Counted from the stretch's first letter, positions 24,050 to 35,843 are shown. The stretch is 64,000 bases of DNA from Fasciola hepatica (GCA_948099385.1 CANUEZ040000113.1:6460501-6524500), one strand, 5' to 3'. Program-made: numbers and translations. Notes: generated from the sequence alone by a model not told the origin.

Positions 24050-24590
24050 ACTCGTTATACCATATGGTCTCCGTCAAACATGTTACAATGCTCACAGACT
24101 TTCGTTGATATTGCAGGAGGTTTTTTCGATATGTGTTGATAAATGCGATTCCATTGTATATCCAGACACATCCACACATACCCGATACACTCTACACCCC
24201 ACAACCCCTGCCAAACATGTGACAGTGTTCGCCGTTTGTTTGTTGTTGACGTTACCGAAAGTCTTGCTTATATAGAAGTAGCCGCGCTTAGGTCACGCAC
24301 ACATGCATACATTTTACTCGTTTATGCCACATGGTCTCCGTCAAAAACTTTACAGTGCTCACAGTCTTCCATTGACGTTACAGAAAGTCCCTTTTTGATA
24401 TGTAGTGGTACATGTGATTCCATTATACATCCAGACACCAACTCGCATACCCGATGCACGCAATGTCCCGCAACCCCTATCAAACATGTGACGGTGTTCG
24501 CAACTTGTTTTTGTTGACGTTACCGAAATGTCTTTCGCATATGTGGAAGTAGCGGCGATTACATCATACACACTCAAGCAAGCAAATACA
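24050..24590 (+). repeat. Four-unit tandem repeat, about 135 bp each, before the 3' LTR
   Basis: The anchor CAAACATGTTACAATG at 24077 recurs as CAAACATGTGACAGTG (24212), CAAAAACTTTACAGTG (24344) and CAAACATGTGACGGTG (24481), so spacings are 135, 132 and 137 bp. Alternate units resemble each other more closely, giving a higher-order period of about 267 bp (ACTCGTTATACCATATGG and ACTCGTTTATGCCACATGG). It lies between the integrase stop and the 3' LTR and is non-coding. Confidence 0.8.
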
Positions 24591-24848
24591 GCCAGGGCAG
24601 GACGGCCTTTCCAAGGACGGCATCTATGTTTCCCCTTCACGCCCGCCATCGGCCAGTTGTTCTCGTGGAAGATGAGGAATAGCCTCGAGTCTATGTGGCC
24701 AACGGATTAGGTGCGACCATGAGTAGTATGATGACGACAAGCATTGGGCGCACGCACTGACAGCACGGCCTAGGTAGGTAGGAAGAATCAGTACCTTTAT
24801 ACCAAACCTTTGAATCAGCCAAGGATTCGGGAGGATTTTCGTGGGCGG

Positions 24849-25225
24849 TGTAACGACCGGTGGTGGAAAATCCCCCTAAAACCCTTGCGATTCAGTGTTT
24901 TTCTTCACATCACTCACTTGCTTACACTATTGACGTGTCTTTACGAATCGTTTGTTTTTATGGACCAATTGTTGTTTGTTCGCGCCCAGAGCGCTACTTT
25001 GTCATATCCTTGTTCCGGACCTGCGTGACGCACGTGATCCTTGCTCGCACGCTGCAATTCGGTTTCTCGTTTGTTGAGTCCTTGCGATCTCATTGTTGGG
25101 GTTTGTATCTTTTTGGTATCATTGGTCATGCAATAATCTAGTATCGTAGAATATCACGGACAATCGCCTTTTGATTTCGGGATCCGTTGTGAATTTGGCT
25201 ACGTATTGCTCAAACGTGTCTTACA
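24849..25225 (+). repeat. 3' LTR
   Basis: Direct copy of 18331-18708. The last ~25 bp (from TACGTATTGC) differ at several positions from the 5' copy. After position 25225 the sequence has no relation to the internal region. Confidence 0.85.
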
Positions 25226-28200
25226 CAAGCAGGTGGCGTCCTTTTTCAGGAGAACGACCAAACCTGCAAGCTACATTCTAATTGAGGCCGTACTATAGTC
25301 GTGCCAATCGGAGTGAACATTCCCGGCCTCCGGCACGACAGCACTGAGAAAAGTCCGAAGAGCTCGTCAGGAATCTTTTGTGCAGCAGCTTTGCACCGGT
25401 CCGATTATTTAAAATCACTGCTCATGATAACCCCGAAGTGTTTACGCATGCCCGTTGCTACTATGGTGAACAGCTCTGGCCGTGAGCGAGAGTTAGTATT
25501 TCTGTTGCTCTTGAAAACAAACAACCTTTCCCAGAGCTAGATGGCTGGCCCCACTTGTAGGCCTAGTGCATGAAGGTTCCCACGTCCTTTTCCTGAACAG
25601 TTAGAGTGAGTCCATCTCTTAACACCTCGAGCTCTGTATCATTCAGTACACTTTTTCCGCACCCGGATGCCAGAAGTGGGTGAGTGGATCGTGACATGAT
25701 GACAAGCACACAAAATCTAACGAAAATAGCCAAGCTACTGTGCAACAGGAAGCAAAAATTTCGACGTGTGCAAATAAAACCCTTATGCTCGAATTTGCGA
25801 AAACGTTTAGGTGAGAAGAAGCGGCTTAAAAGAACACCGAATACCACCTAGTAATAATGTGGGGAGAACGAAAGTATTCTCGAGATGAAGCTCACATTAA
25901 GTGCAACTTTGATACGCTCAGTAATGTGAAATAACCTGGGTTAGTCGAGAAAAGCTTTCCAAAATTGGACGTGAAACTTTGTGCCTACAATGTGTGAACG
26001 GCGAACTGCCCAAGAGTACTAACGAACCTGGCCGCCATAGTTTTCGATGGACCTGGGATTTGGTTTCAGGTCAACCACTCAGTATTGGACGAAAGTCCTT
26101 GAAAGTGGTTATATGTGCCTGAATTCTGATGCTAATTCTGATACCTGCCACCAATTTAGATTATTCGTGACCCATATATTTTGTATTGCTTGAAGAAATC
26201 TACGGTAGAGAGTGTGTCACGGAAATAGTGAGGACACTGCTTGCTGATGCATAAGGCAACAAATTCTGCTGCGAATATCTCAATGTCCGGGGCTATCAAT
26301 CCAGCGGAAGCTTAATGTTACTATCTCCAACCATGATATGGGCAGTAGAACAAATTCCAATCAAATAACCGTTGTAATCGCTAGTTTGTCGTTCCGTAAC
26401 AATACAGTCGGAATAAAAATACAGCAAGAAAAAGAACAAGGGGCAAAATGTTTTCAAAACTTGGACGGCGCAGAAAAAGAAAATGGTACATTTGGCAAGC
26501 AGCTGAACGAAATTGTAGCCCAGTGCGGTTGTGGTACAATCAGCCACTGATCAATTATTCAGTTTCAAAGGTGTGAATGGTATTGTGGCTGTTATATGAA
26601 AGAGAGTTACTAACAGATGACTTTGAGTATGCCGAACCTGTGGGGCAAACAAGAGTGCGTGCCAACATGAGTGGACTAATCCGGCGCAAGATTTGGTAAT
26701 GCCATTGATGTGTGACGGTCAGTGGTGAGGTGCGGTGACAGAAAAGTTAGGGTTGAGAGTTAGAGCCTCCGCCCTGCTCTACAAGATAACCGTGATTGCT
26801 GGTCGAGTATTCATTGGGATATCGAACGAAGCTCCACGCCCATTCTGGCAGATTACTTTTACTTTTTCGATACCATAAGTTCCAAGGTGATCTATGAACA
26901 GCGGAAACTGTATTACATTCGTCAGCATGATATGTCTGCCTTAAGGTCAGAAGTTTTATTCCAGCTGAAACTCGATATGCGTTTCGTTGCTTAACCTGTG
27001 AAGAAAGCTTCCCCGGCTGTGGTATTATCGTTCTTATATGAGTGCGCGTAGAATCTTATTATTTCTTCTCTCCAGCATTGACTTCCAAGTGTGTGCAAAG
27101 CAGAAAGGCAAAAAAAGACCAAAGCGAAATTATGTAGAAATGTCATTTCATATAACATTTATTAATATAACAATCATCAATAGTGTTATGCTGTACAATA
27201 TTCCATCAAATGTGGTTCATATATTTTACATCATGTAATTCACAGCGGAAGCAAAATCACGACGAGATATTGAGCGCAAGTGGATGTTAACTTCACTATA
27301 CTGTTACATGGTAGATGAGGCAGGTTGCCATTGCCTTTGCTTTATCGTAGGTAACCTCTTAAACCCAAGTATGGAACCACTTAATTATCCATTTTGGTCA
27401 CTGATTTACTGTTTACCATCAGTCGCACGAACGAAAGTAACCTGCAACCAGACAGTGATAAATAAATAAGATGGCTAATCTCATCGTGCTGATTCACATT
27501 GGTCTCAATAAATAAGGAACTACTTCATGAAAAATGCCTTGTCGAGGATACCTTGAAAAATCCAAAGTTGGTTTTGCTCGAGAAATTATAGGTTCATCCT
27601 GTCAGATCACACATTTATCCCAGAAATCCGTCTACTTGAAGGCATAACATACTTTGAGCCAAATTCCTACAAATCCTGACCCCAAAGTGAGATTGATCCA
27701 TAACTCCCATTGTACTGAATTATTGAGTGAACAACACCATAAAACGTATTCAAACCTTAAATGTGCGATCACACAGACAAAAAAGAGAACCACTTTCATG
27801 GTCTGCGAGAGATAAGCACGTGGGCCACGCAGATTCACGGTAGGATACGACTAAAACGTGAGTTGGACGTAAACAAAAATGAGTAAGTTGTACAAATCGC
27901 GCCAATAATAGATTCAGGTGAGTAACCCCACGAAGTTGTAATATTATAGTGCCTTAAAAAACTTTTCAACCGATGGTTGCAGTGGGTCATGTCGCACAAA
28001 GGGCTGTGAATTCTAAGAATATACTTATCTATTCGTTATCAAATTTCGATGAAAAAGCCTTCGCAAATTCCATGTATCCACCTTCAACGTCTAACAGCTA
28101 GGATTTCAAAAAGATGAAATATCTATTATGAGTATTGGTTTGCAAGAAACCGCAAAATTCACAGAAAAATGAAGAATTTAAACGGGCGCAGTCTTGTCCT

Positions 28201-28730
28201 ACATGGTAATGGTGATTTTCGCAGCAAAAGCAAATTATATTTGCGTGTTTATGATATTCTAAGGGTACACAAAGCAAGCGCTTATTATACCATCCCTCGG
28301 TTGGTGTACGAAAGAATGACGCTGCGTTGACTACAGACGGCTGTGACCTAGTATATCAAACCCGCTTAAAGTTGTATCTTTACACTAGTCATCATTCGCA
28401 GTGGCAGCTTTGTTCGCAAGGTTCCCTGGCGCATATAGATGCGCCTTTTATTTTTCTATTGATGGAGTGTCCTAGCAAAATTTCTAAGGTTTCCCTCTTC
28501 GATTTGCACGGAACATGTTCCCCTATATAAACGGAGCATCCTAGTTCCCACCCGACAAACTATTCGCCCAATGGGTTTTTCAAATGATTAATTAAAACCT
28601 ACTGCTACACTAATCACTACTGTTCCAGAAGTTGTTGTTCGTGTAGGCCTCCGTGAAATAAGTTACTCACTGGGGTGTAAAGTACTGGCTGTGGTTTTAC
28701 AGTCTCTCCTGAAAATTCGGAGTGATGACT
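25226..28730. other. Unassigned 3.5 kb
   Basis: No domain was recognised. The least unlikely coding piece is a minus-strand frame starting with an ATG near 25698 and ending at 25570, which reads SVLNDTELEVLRDGL and VQEKDVG; I cannot identify it. A minus-strand frame around 26296 contains MVGDSNIKLPLD, faintly like a LINE endonuclease GDFN block. The rest is A/T-rich and featureless. Confidence 0.3.
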
Positions 28731-29197
28731 GGTTACTTAAACGTCCCAAACAAAGTCAAAGTTTGTTTCCTGCATTGGAGCTGGCCTATGGAACAAAAGC
28801 CTAAATTCTCCAGCCACGATGATTGACCAACTGGACTTAGTTCCCGCCTTGAGGACAGCCAACAGGATTGCTGAAACTGTGGGTTTCTTTGCCGGTAGTA
28901 ACCACAAGACTGTACGTCGCACTTTTTCCGTCTGTCGGTGTAACTCCGATCTTCCCAAGTCCAAATAGCCGGCGCTGTCTGTTGACTGGTCCAAACTAGT
29001 AGCTGCGTTGCATGCGAAAAACTGAGATAATTTCATAACTTGTGACCCACAACTTGCATCTGGCCAGTTTTACACTGATCTCACCCTTACACCAAATGAA
29101 ATTTCAGCACCATAAACACGAAGTAAGTCATGTGGATCTGCCCTCGAAAGGATGAAGAGCAAACTGCGGAAAGTGCTTGGGGATTATTTGAAACCCC

Positions 29198-30571
29198 ATG
29201 ACACCTCTTTCAGTGAGCAAATGTCTCGCCTCTCTCAAACTTTTCAGTAAGTTCCCACGCCACACATGTCCTATCCTTTTCCAATTCCCTTCCGATCAAA
29301 TAGCAAGAGAATTTATCAAAAGGCAATCGTCGCTTGCCCTCAACACAGCTTATGAATCGGTCAGGATTACGGCAGACAAGACTCCTCTCCAAAGAGAGGC
29401 GTCAAGGACAGCAGTAACTCCCACTAGTACCTCACAAACCGGCCCTCGGCTGAGGCTAGCCTCAGCCGTGCGATCACCTCCCCTCAACCCGGCACGCTCC
29501 GTACCAATTCAGGTGCCGGTCGACCTTGACAGCTCACCCTTGTCGGACCCCCAGGTAACATCCAGTGGACGACAGGTACTTCTAGATGCAGCTTCGACCC
29601 CTACCCGCAGCGTATCTACATCACCTGCCCTTAACAACGGCACGGTTGATCGGGCATTAGGGGCCTCTCCATCGCCGGCCATCCCTCCACCAAGTAAGCG
29701 GGTTCGTAGGATGCAGGCTACCTCTACTCCCACTACTCCATCCGGTTGGGCCCATCCGCCTGTCCCTCCTGCCCTTACTAGATCTCTCAATTCCTCCACG
29801 AACCTTTCCGGACCAACAAAACGTGCAAGCGCGAGGCCCATTCCGGCCCATCATCACGCACAAACAGATAGAGTAAGGCCTCACTGCCAGGGCCATCCTG
29901 CCATGCAATCCGAAGTAAAACCGGAAAGCAGTTGTCAAATATTTGTGGGCCCTCGGAGGCGACCGCACCGATCCACCCACAAACCTGAACCTAACCGTGC
30001 AGACTCTAGGCCTACAGAGGGCACTAGCTCAAAGATACAAGCATCCAGCCCATTCGAGCTGCGCTCGAATTGTCAGACAACTCACAATAGGGTCCGACCC
30101 ACGCACAATCCCACTCAATATAAAGCCTTCCCAGAGACCAAGTGGCCGGCTCTCGACCCGTGTTCAACACCATCACGTATGCCTCCACGGATAATACAGT
30201 TTGCCCCGATACCAAATATGATGCCGGGCGGACCTTTCTTTCCACCACTGGCCCAACATGCCTTCGCTTCCGTGCCCTATACCTCTCGAAACGGGGTATT
30301 TGATTCTACCTCTCCGGGGGTCCTCCAAGACCCATATCACCACCAGGTTCAACCCTCCCTGTCGAATATTCCTATACTCCCATTTCCTCCTTCAGTGGAC
30401 TACCTCAGTGCAGTCCGCAACCTTGGCACAAGCTTCAACTTCCACCCCGCCCCCGGACCGCTCCCATTTTTTCGTCCTTATCCCTCACTCAACCACAATC
30501 CACGTATAGCATCAAGCCCCGGGCTAATGCACCAAATGTCCATAAGTCCTTACCACCTCTATCCCCCCTAG
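29198..30571 (+). CDS. LINE ORF1 protein, proline/serine-rich
   Basis: A 457-codon open frame. The first 80 residues include PILFQFPSDQIAREFIKRQ and RITADKTPLQRE, shared with the minus-strand ORF1. The rest is low-complexity, rich in Pro, Ser, Thr and Arg, and probably disordered. The first codon is not a strong start, and a related reading in another frame just upstream (for example RKVLGDYL, 29170-29230) suggests the true N-terminus has been lost by a frameshift. LINE ORF1 proteins usually act as RNA chaperones in the element particle; no zinc knuckle is visible here. Confidence 0.65.
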   Translation: MTPLSVSKCLASLKLFSKFPRHTCPILFQFPSDQIAREFIKRQSSLALNTAYESVRITADKTPLQREASRTAVTPTSTSQTGPRLRLASAVRSPPLNPARSVPIQVPVDLDSSPLSDPQVTSSGRQVLLDAASTPTRSVSTSPALNNGTVDRALGASPSPAIPPPSKRVRRMQATSTPTTPSGWAHPPVPPALTRSLNSSTNLSGPTKRASARPIPAHHHAQTDRVRPHCQGHPAMQSEVKPESSCQIFVGPRRRPHRSTHKPEPNRADSRPTEGTSSKIQASSPFELRSNCQTTHNRVRPTHNPTQYKAFPETKWPALDPCSTPSRMPPRIIQFAPIPNMMPGGPFFPPLAQHAFASVPYTSRNGVFDSTSPGVLQDPYHHQVQPSLSNIPILPFPPSVDYLSAVRNLGTSFNFHPAPGPLPFFRPYPSLNHNPRIASSPGLMHQMSISPYHLYPP

Positions 30572-30788
30572 CTCCTTCCGCGCCTCATTTACCCCCTCCA
30601 GGATTCGGCCGTTTCAATTAGAACCCCCTAACCGCTCTTCAAATTACGCCCAATTTGAAAGCCCAGCGGCGCATTTAGTCACAGGCACAAACTCTTCATC
30701 TGAAACGCGGTTAAAATGGGTCGAGCTTCGACTGCCCATCGTAAGCCACGCCTTATTTGACGATCCTTCATCACCTCACCACAACGAA

Positions 30789-33662
30789 ATGACGGCTCTA
30801 TCTACTGAGAACCTATCCAAAAACACCTTGTCTCTCTTACTACTTAACGTCCGCTCTCTCCTCCCAAAATTGCCCCTGCTTAGAGAGCTTGCATTAGACC
30901 TACACCCTGACATCTTACTAGTTACCGAGACGTGGCTGACGGATCACACCCCATTAAACCACGTATCCATACCCGGCTATCAGGCCACTGCCAACAGTAG
31001 ATCTGACCAAAGAGGAGGCGGCTGCATCATCTACACCAGACACATATTCACGGCGAGTAGGTTCCATCATCCTATTCTAGACAACATTCCAGACTCGGTC
31101 TGGCTCACTATCAAAGAAGATCAACAACTACTTCTCGTAGGATGTGTCTACCGTCCTCCAAACCAGGGCAGGCACGAGTTGACAGCAATAATAGACGCAT
31201 TCAACTATGTCTCTAACCTCCCCGTAACTGCTAAAATTCTAGCTGGTGATTTCACCGTGCCTGAAATATGCTGGCATTCCATGACATCACCCCCAAAACT
31301 CCATGATTTCCTTTCGTGTATCCATGTGAGTAATTGGGTACAGCATGTTTTATCCCCCACTCGAGGGAGAAATACATTAGACTTTATCTTCTCTATTGGT
31401 ATCAAGAATTTAGATACCCAAATCTTAAGCCGCTTCACCGGTAGTGACCATAAGATGGTATCCTGTGTTTTTACTGCACCTTGGCCTCACACTGATAAGT
31501 CAGCAGAAACACACCTTCCGACCACCAATAAGCAATACCATAAAGCTTGCTGGAATAGTCTACCCTCTTTTATCCGTTCCTTAAACTGGGACGAATCGTT
31601 TTTATCTAATGACCTAGAGATAGCAGCTGCCCAACTGTATACTAATCTTCACTACTGCCTCGACAAAATCAATCCAGCCTCGGGGCCTATCATACGCAAA
31701 CAGCGGAACTCTCTAGATCGTCTTAACGGTAACCTAGCCAAACTCCAACGAAGATTCGCTAAGACGAGGGACTTCTCGTCGTATCTTCAAATAATACGTA
31801 TATCCCGTACGAATAAATTGCGCTTGGATTCTTCTAAGAAGAAACGGGAACGAGATGTCCTAAGCCACCCAAACAAGGTGGAAGCACTGGCCAGGCTAAT
31901 GAAGGTCAGAAACAAGCAACCTAACCAAGACATCCCGTATTTGAACTATAATAATAAATGCTTGCGTGACCCTCTTTTGATTACGGAGGCTTTCAGCACC
32001 TATTTTGCCTCCTCTTTAACGACGGATGACGCCACATCCTTCCCCGTTCTAGATCCGGTGACATCAGTAACTTTCTCGACGGTAGTGTTCTACCCTGAGG
32101 AGGTTTCAGTCCATGTTGCAAGAACAAGACCGTCCTACAGGCCAGGTCCAGATGCATTACCACCGGCCATTTTTAGTCGAGGTGGCGAAGATGTTCCAAT
32201 GTTGCTGACAAACATATTCAATTTGTCACTCAGGTGCAGTGTTTTCCCTTCTCAATGGAAAACTTCAACTATAATACCGATGCACAAAAAAGGATCACGT
32301 CTAGATCCAGTTAACTATCGGCCGGTGAACCACACCCCGGTCGTGTCCAGGATCATGGAGAGAATGATCAAGGAAAGGCTGACACGTCACCTTCTTAACA
32401 ATAAGCTAATCAACGCTGGTCAGCATGGTTTTCTGAAAAACAGATCATGTGCGACATGCATGACCGATTTCCTCAATCTGGTCACAGAGGCTGTCAATAT
32501 TGGTAAATCGGCAATCGTGATCTTTTTGGACATGACCAAGGCGTTTGACCGGGTATCCCACGTCCGGTTACTACAGAAGATTAAAACTTATGGAATCGTG
32601 GACCCAATGCTCGCTTGGTTTGCGTACTATTTAACATCCCGAGACCAGGTTGTAAGTATAGGTGGAAATTTGTCCGAACCCCGTCCCGTAACCAGTGGGG
32701 TGATACAAGGTAGTGTACTGGGCCCATTACTGTTTCTAATGTACGTTAACGATATATTTACCATTTTCCAACGGGGAGTTCCTTTCCTGTTTGCAGATGA
32801 TATCAAAATCGTGTACACTTTTGAGCCCGCGGCGTTAGCCTCTACCGCAGATGACATTACAAGGGAACTGCTCGCTCTCAGCTCCTGGAGTAATGATTGG
32901 AAAATGAGTTTTTCCGCCGAAAAAAGTAATATTATTACGTATAAATGTCACGTCCCCACTGGAAGATTTAGTATAAACGGCAAATTAATCCCCAATAACT
33001 CTGAGGTACGTGACTTGGGTCTACACTACTCATGTACGTTTGACTTTTCGGAACACGCAGCCATCCAGGTGGCTAAAGCACGCCGTACGATCGGGCTAAT
33101 ACATCAAACATTTATTTTGCCAGAAAGTAAACTAAACATTTTTAAGTCCCATGTTAGACCTCTTCTGGAATACGGCTCAATCATTTGTTCCAACATGCGA
33201 CAAAGGGACCGCATAGCGTTTGAGAATGTACAACGGGCATTCACGAAACAGCTCATAGGTTTTTCTTCGCCCTCTAATTACATGGAACGTTGTGAGTGGC
33301 TGAAAATCGATCCCTTATGGCTACGCCGCATAAGAAATAACCTGCTATTCTTTCACAATATCTTGAAGAATAGATCATGTAGTTCAGCACCGCAGGTAAG
33401 AACCCTTTCTACTTATCCCTTACGTAACAATGAGTTCTTGGTGTCTGTCCCTTTGCCGAAGCTTGCTCTTCGGTCAAACTTCTTCATTAACAAGTACGCT
33501 TCATTGTGGAATAAGCTACTACAACGAATTCGGGCGTTATCACCGACATCGGTGGCTTTCAAACAGGAAATAAGCATAGCCCTAACGGTGGACGCGCTGA
33601 CTAGGTTATACAATCCGTATATTTCAAGGGCTCAGGCCTTTGAGGTAGGTATAGGGTACTAA
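30789..33662 (+). CDS. LINE ORF2: endonuclease and reverse transcriptase
   Basis: An uninterrupted 957-residue frame from an ATG. The N-terminal apurinic-type endonuclease (residues ~15-235) shows LLNVRSL, VTETWLTD, RGGGCIIY, LAGDFTVPEICW, TLDFIF and GSDHKMV. The usual Asn of GDFN is Thr here, a change at a catalytic position. The RT (about residues 440-750) has YRPGPDALP, NYRPVNHTPVVSRIMERMI, IFLDMTKAFDRV (first catalytic Asp), SGVIQGSVLGPLLFLMYVND and LFADDIKI (catalytic DD). The thumb and C-terminus follow (HVRPLLEYG, LIGFSS, LWLRRIRNN). It makes cDNA at a nicked target. The open frame suggests a young copy; the Thr in the endonuclease may reduce nicking. Confidence 0.9.
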   Translation: MTALSTENLSKNTLSLLLLNVRSLLPKLPLLRELALDLHPDILLVTETWLTDHTPLNHVSIPGYQATANSRSDQRGGGCIIYTRHIFTASRFHHPILDNIPDSVWLTIKEDQQLLLVGCVYRPPNQGRHELTAIIDAFNYVSNLPVTAKILAGDFTVPEICWHSMTSPPKLHDFLSCIHVSNWVQHVLSPTRGRNTLDFIFSIGIKNLDTQILSRFTGSDHKMVSCVFTAPWPHTDKSAETHLPTTNKQYHKACWNSLPSFIRSLNWDESFLSNDLEIAAAQLYTNLHYCLDKINPASGPIIRKQRNSLDRLNGNLAKLQRRFAKTRDFSSYLQIIRISRTNKLRLDSSKKKRERDVLSHPNKVEALARLMKVRNKQPNQDIPYLNYNNKCLRDPLLITEAFSTYFASSLTTDDATSFPVLDPVTSVTFSTVVFYPEEVSVHVARTRPSYRPGPDALPPAIFSRGGEDVPMLLTNIFNLSLRCSVFPSQWKTSTIIPMHKKGSRLDPVNYRPVNHTPVVSRIMERMIKERLTRHLLNNKLINAGQHGFLKNRSCATCMTDFLNLVTEAVNIGKSAIVIFLDMTKAFDRVSHVRLLQKIKTYGIVDPMLAWFAYYLTSRDQVVSIGGNLSEPRPVTSGVIQGSVLGPLLFLMYVNDIFTIFQRGVPFLFADDIKIVYTFEPAALASTADDITRELLALSSWSNDWKMSFSAEKSNIITYKCHVPTGRFSINGKLIPNNSEVRDLGLHYSCTFDFSEHAAIQVAKARRTIGLIHQTFILPESKLNIFKSHVRPLLEYGSIICSNMRQRDRIAFENVQRAFTKQLIGFSSPSNYMERCEWLKIDPLWLRRIRNNLLFFHNILKNRSCSSAPQVRTLSTYPLRNNEFLVSVPLPKLALRSNFFINKYASLWNKLLQRIRALSPTSVAFKQEISIALTVDALTRLYNPYISRAQAFEVGIGY

Positions 33663-33679
33663 TAAGTCGAATAACCGCT

Positions 33680-33984
33680 CTGAGCAACCTAGGCTCAATT
33701 AGACCCGCATAGGGTTGGCCCCACCGCTGCAGCAATTACGGAACTCAGCGGTTCATTCATACGATCTAGGACAGCAAAACAGTCCCAACTTTTTACCATC
33801 AATTTCTTCCTCCTGACATATGCAACTCTGTGGAATAAACTCCCAGCTGAAGTCCGTTCCGTAGATTCCCTAATTATGTTTAAGTCTGGACTACACGTAG
33901 CTCTGGACATCCAAAAACTGATCGCTCTTACGAATCCTTATATGTCTTTTGAAAGAGCTTATGAAGAAAACGCTGGATACTAAC
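33680..33984 (+). pseudogene. Second LINE C-terminal fragment in tandem
   Basis: In one plus frame the sequence reads AAITELSGSFIRSR, then FFLLTYATLWNKLPAEVRS, then TNPYMSFERAYEENAGY and a TAA at 33982-33984. This parallels the last part of ORF2 just upstream (FFINKYASLWNKL, then YNPYISRAQAFEVGIGY and stop). It is therefore the extreme C-terminus and stop of a related but distinct subfamily, placed immediately after the first element's stop in the same orientation. Confidence 0.75.
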
Positions 33985-35710
33985 CTGAACCCTTGAGAAT
34001 CTAGGATGTGCCACACCATACGCCGCAGTTGCCATCACCTAAGCGTAAACCTAACAGTTTACAACGCCTAAACAGAATAATTACCTCTAATCTATAACCA
34101 CTGTCACCCCAATAGTTCCTTCTACTTGGACTCCTCAGAAACTACTCAGTATAGAACAACCATTATACCGAAAGAGACAGTAACAGCGTAGCGCCACGCA
34201 AACAGAATGATAGTCCTACTCGCTATGTCTGTTATTTCAAACCTATCTTATCGCCTCGTGCCAAACTGCGTTCTGCGTAAGCAAACGGTATTGAAGGTTA
34301 TCATTACTAACCACGGGTAAATCATAAATCCTTTGAAATGCATACAGCTACCAAGCCTGTGTACGCAACTTCACCAGCCTGCAGCAGTATAGCTCAAATC
34401 CACTGCGAGCCTATTTTACCCATGCCCCACTCACATAGACCTAACCAATCCATTGTTTATTGTCTTCATATATTATCATAACCCACAGCTGGAACCACGT
34501 CCAGACTGCAATCTCCCTTTATTTCAGGTCGTTGTCTCCCACTATCTCAGTCGCCAAATTGGCTAACCAAGGAGGCCGCTTTGACTCGTACGGACAGAGA
34601 CTCAAGTGGAACCTACCATGGCAACTGGGACCGAAATCCAACCACACAACAGGAGATACCCTCAATTGCTTATCAGATCGTTCAGCATTTTCTAACGCAA
34701 CCAACACGAATTCCAGCTCACGCGCATGCCGCTAACATACAGCCACACTCGGCTGATTGACTGACACATACTTTGCCCTGCCAGATGAAACTTACGCATT
34801 CGATGTAGTACGTTACCAGAATAACACTGAAGGCAAATGCGTCATCACATACATATATATTTGTCATTGAAGCAGCATAACGCTGAAGTCCATGCGAAGA
34901 TTTTCCCACTTTATTATCCGTTAACACAGGTTATCTTTTCTCCGAACCGTAGCCGGCTGGAATTTGACTCTCCATTTCTCGAAGACCCTCCAGTTGCGCC
35001 TTCTCATTTCTGAATAGTACATGTTACTGGCCCTGAATCTAAACTCGCCTTTTTATGGACTGCTGTTTCTCCCACATCCACCGGTGTTCACTTTCACGAA
35101 ACTGGCCTCATGTCCCCCTGCTTCAAATCTCATTCCGTTTACAGAACTCCGGTAAATCCGTCATTCAGGGTCTGCATTGTCTTCATGGATCGCTATCCTC
35201 TTCGCATGCGTCGATTTTCCACCCTTTTTCTTCTTGTTCAAAATTTATTCCATCTGCAGAACCTTAGTTGGCCTCTGGTTTCCTGGGCTTGCATCATTCT
35301 TGTTAATAATGCCTCCTTAGCACTGCGCTAACGATTTTCTCGATATCTCTACCGCGCACCACTGCCTGATCCGGATTCGAAACCGGTTTAAAACTGCCGC
35401 GCAAACCATTATCAGAATGGTCCATTCAAACTTTTCCTGTCATTGTTTTTTCATCTCTAATACTCTCGACTTCCATACTTAGAATATGTGAACATTTCAT
35501 CTTATTGAGTAACGTGTACACCATGATCATGCTTTAGCGCGTGCGTCTCGACCATGGCCGAGAAATATACCAATATTTATTTATTTATTTATAATCACAC
35601 TACTCAGAAACAAGAACCTCAGTTCGTTGCTAACACTCAATACCTTCCAAGCCATCCCATTTACTGAGATGCTCTGCTTAAAATCTACCCCTCTTTTTCA
35701 GCCTTCTAGG
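33985..35710. other. Unassigned, 5' of ADSL
   Basis: Contains LINE 3' UTR by position at its start, a short (TTTA)n run near 35575-35593, and several unconvincing short frames (34460-34735 and 35055-35331). No promoter element can be identified with confidence. Confidence 0.3.
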
Positions 35711-35843
35711 CAGAAGGCAGAGGGGAGCATCCCGTGTGAGCCTCCCCACACTGACTTTGCAGGTTCATGCTCAAGGGGCTTTCATCCACCGTGCCTCCAG
35801 ATGTACGTCGAGACGTCGTTCGAACCAAGCGTAGTCCTCTCAC
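35711..35843 (-). repeat. LINE 3'-end fragment (second CR1-like family)
   Basis: Begins CAGAAGGCAGAGGGGAGCAT and contains GATGTACGTCGAGACGTCG. The same ordered sequence occurs at 37641-37770, which is the 3' end of the minus-strand LINE at 37.6-39.3 kb. This is therefore a severely 5'-truncated copy of that family, which is common for LINE insertions. Confidence 0.75.

Larger units (their letters stand above)
18331..25225 (+). mobile_element. BEL/Pao LTR retrotransposon with both LTRs
   Basis: Two direct repeats of about 377 bp (18331-18708 and 24849-25225) begin TGTAACG and end near TTAC(C/A)A, consistent with TG...CA termini. They enclose gag, protease, RT, RNase H and integrase in the BEL/Pao order. 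The LTRs look almost identical over most of their length, diverging in the last 25 bp and at the start, which argues for fairly recent insertion. Yet the coding region already has a stop and several frameshifts. A clear 5-bp target-site duplication was not found. Confidence 0.9.
28731..33665 (+). mobile_element. CR1-like non-LTR retrotransposon with intact ORF2
   Basis: ORF1 (29198-30571) is followed by a 217-bp gap and an open ORF2 (30789-33662) with endonuclease and RT domains. Related to the decayed copy at 3.2-8.9 kb. The 5' limit is uncertain: sequence from 28731 to 29197 is broken by stops in all frames but may hold the start of ORF1. The 3' end abuts the C-terminal piece of a second copy. 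No poly(A) tail or target-site duplication was found. Confidence 0.85.

Noticed and set aside
26280..26340. Minus-strand MVGDSNIKLPLD as a LINE endonuclease
   Set aside because: Only one weak motif, stop codons directly after it, and no ETWL or SDH blocks nearby.
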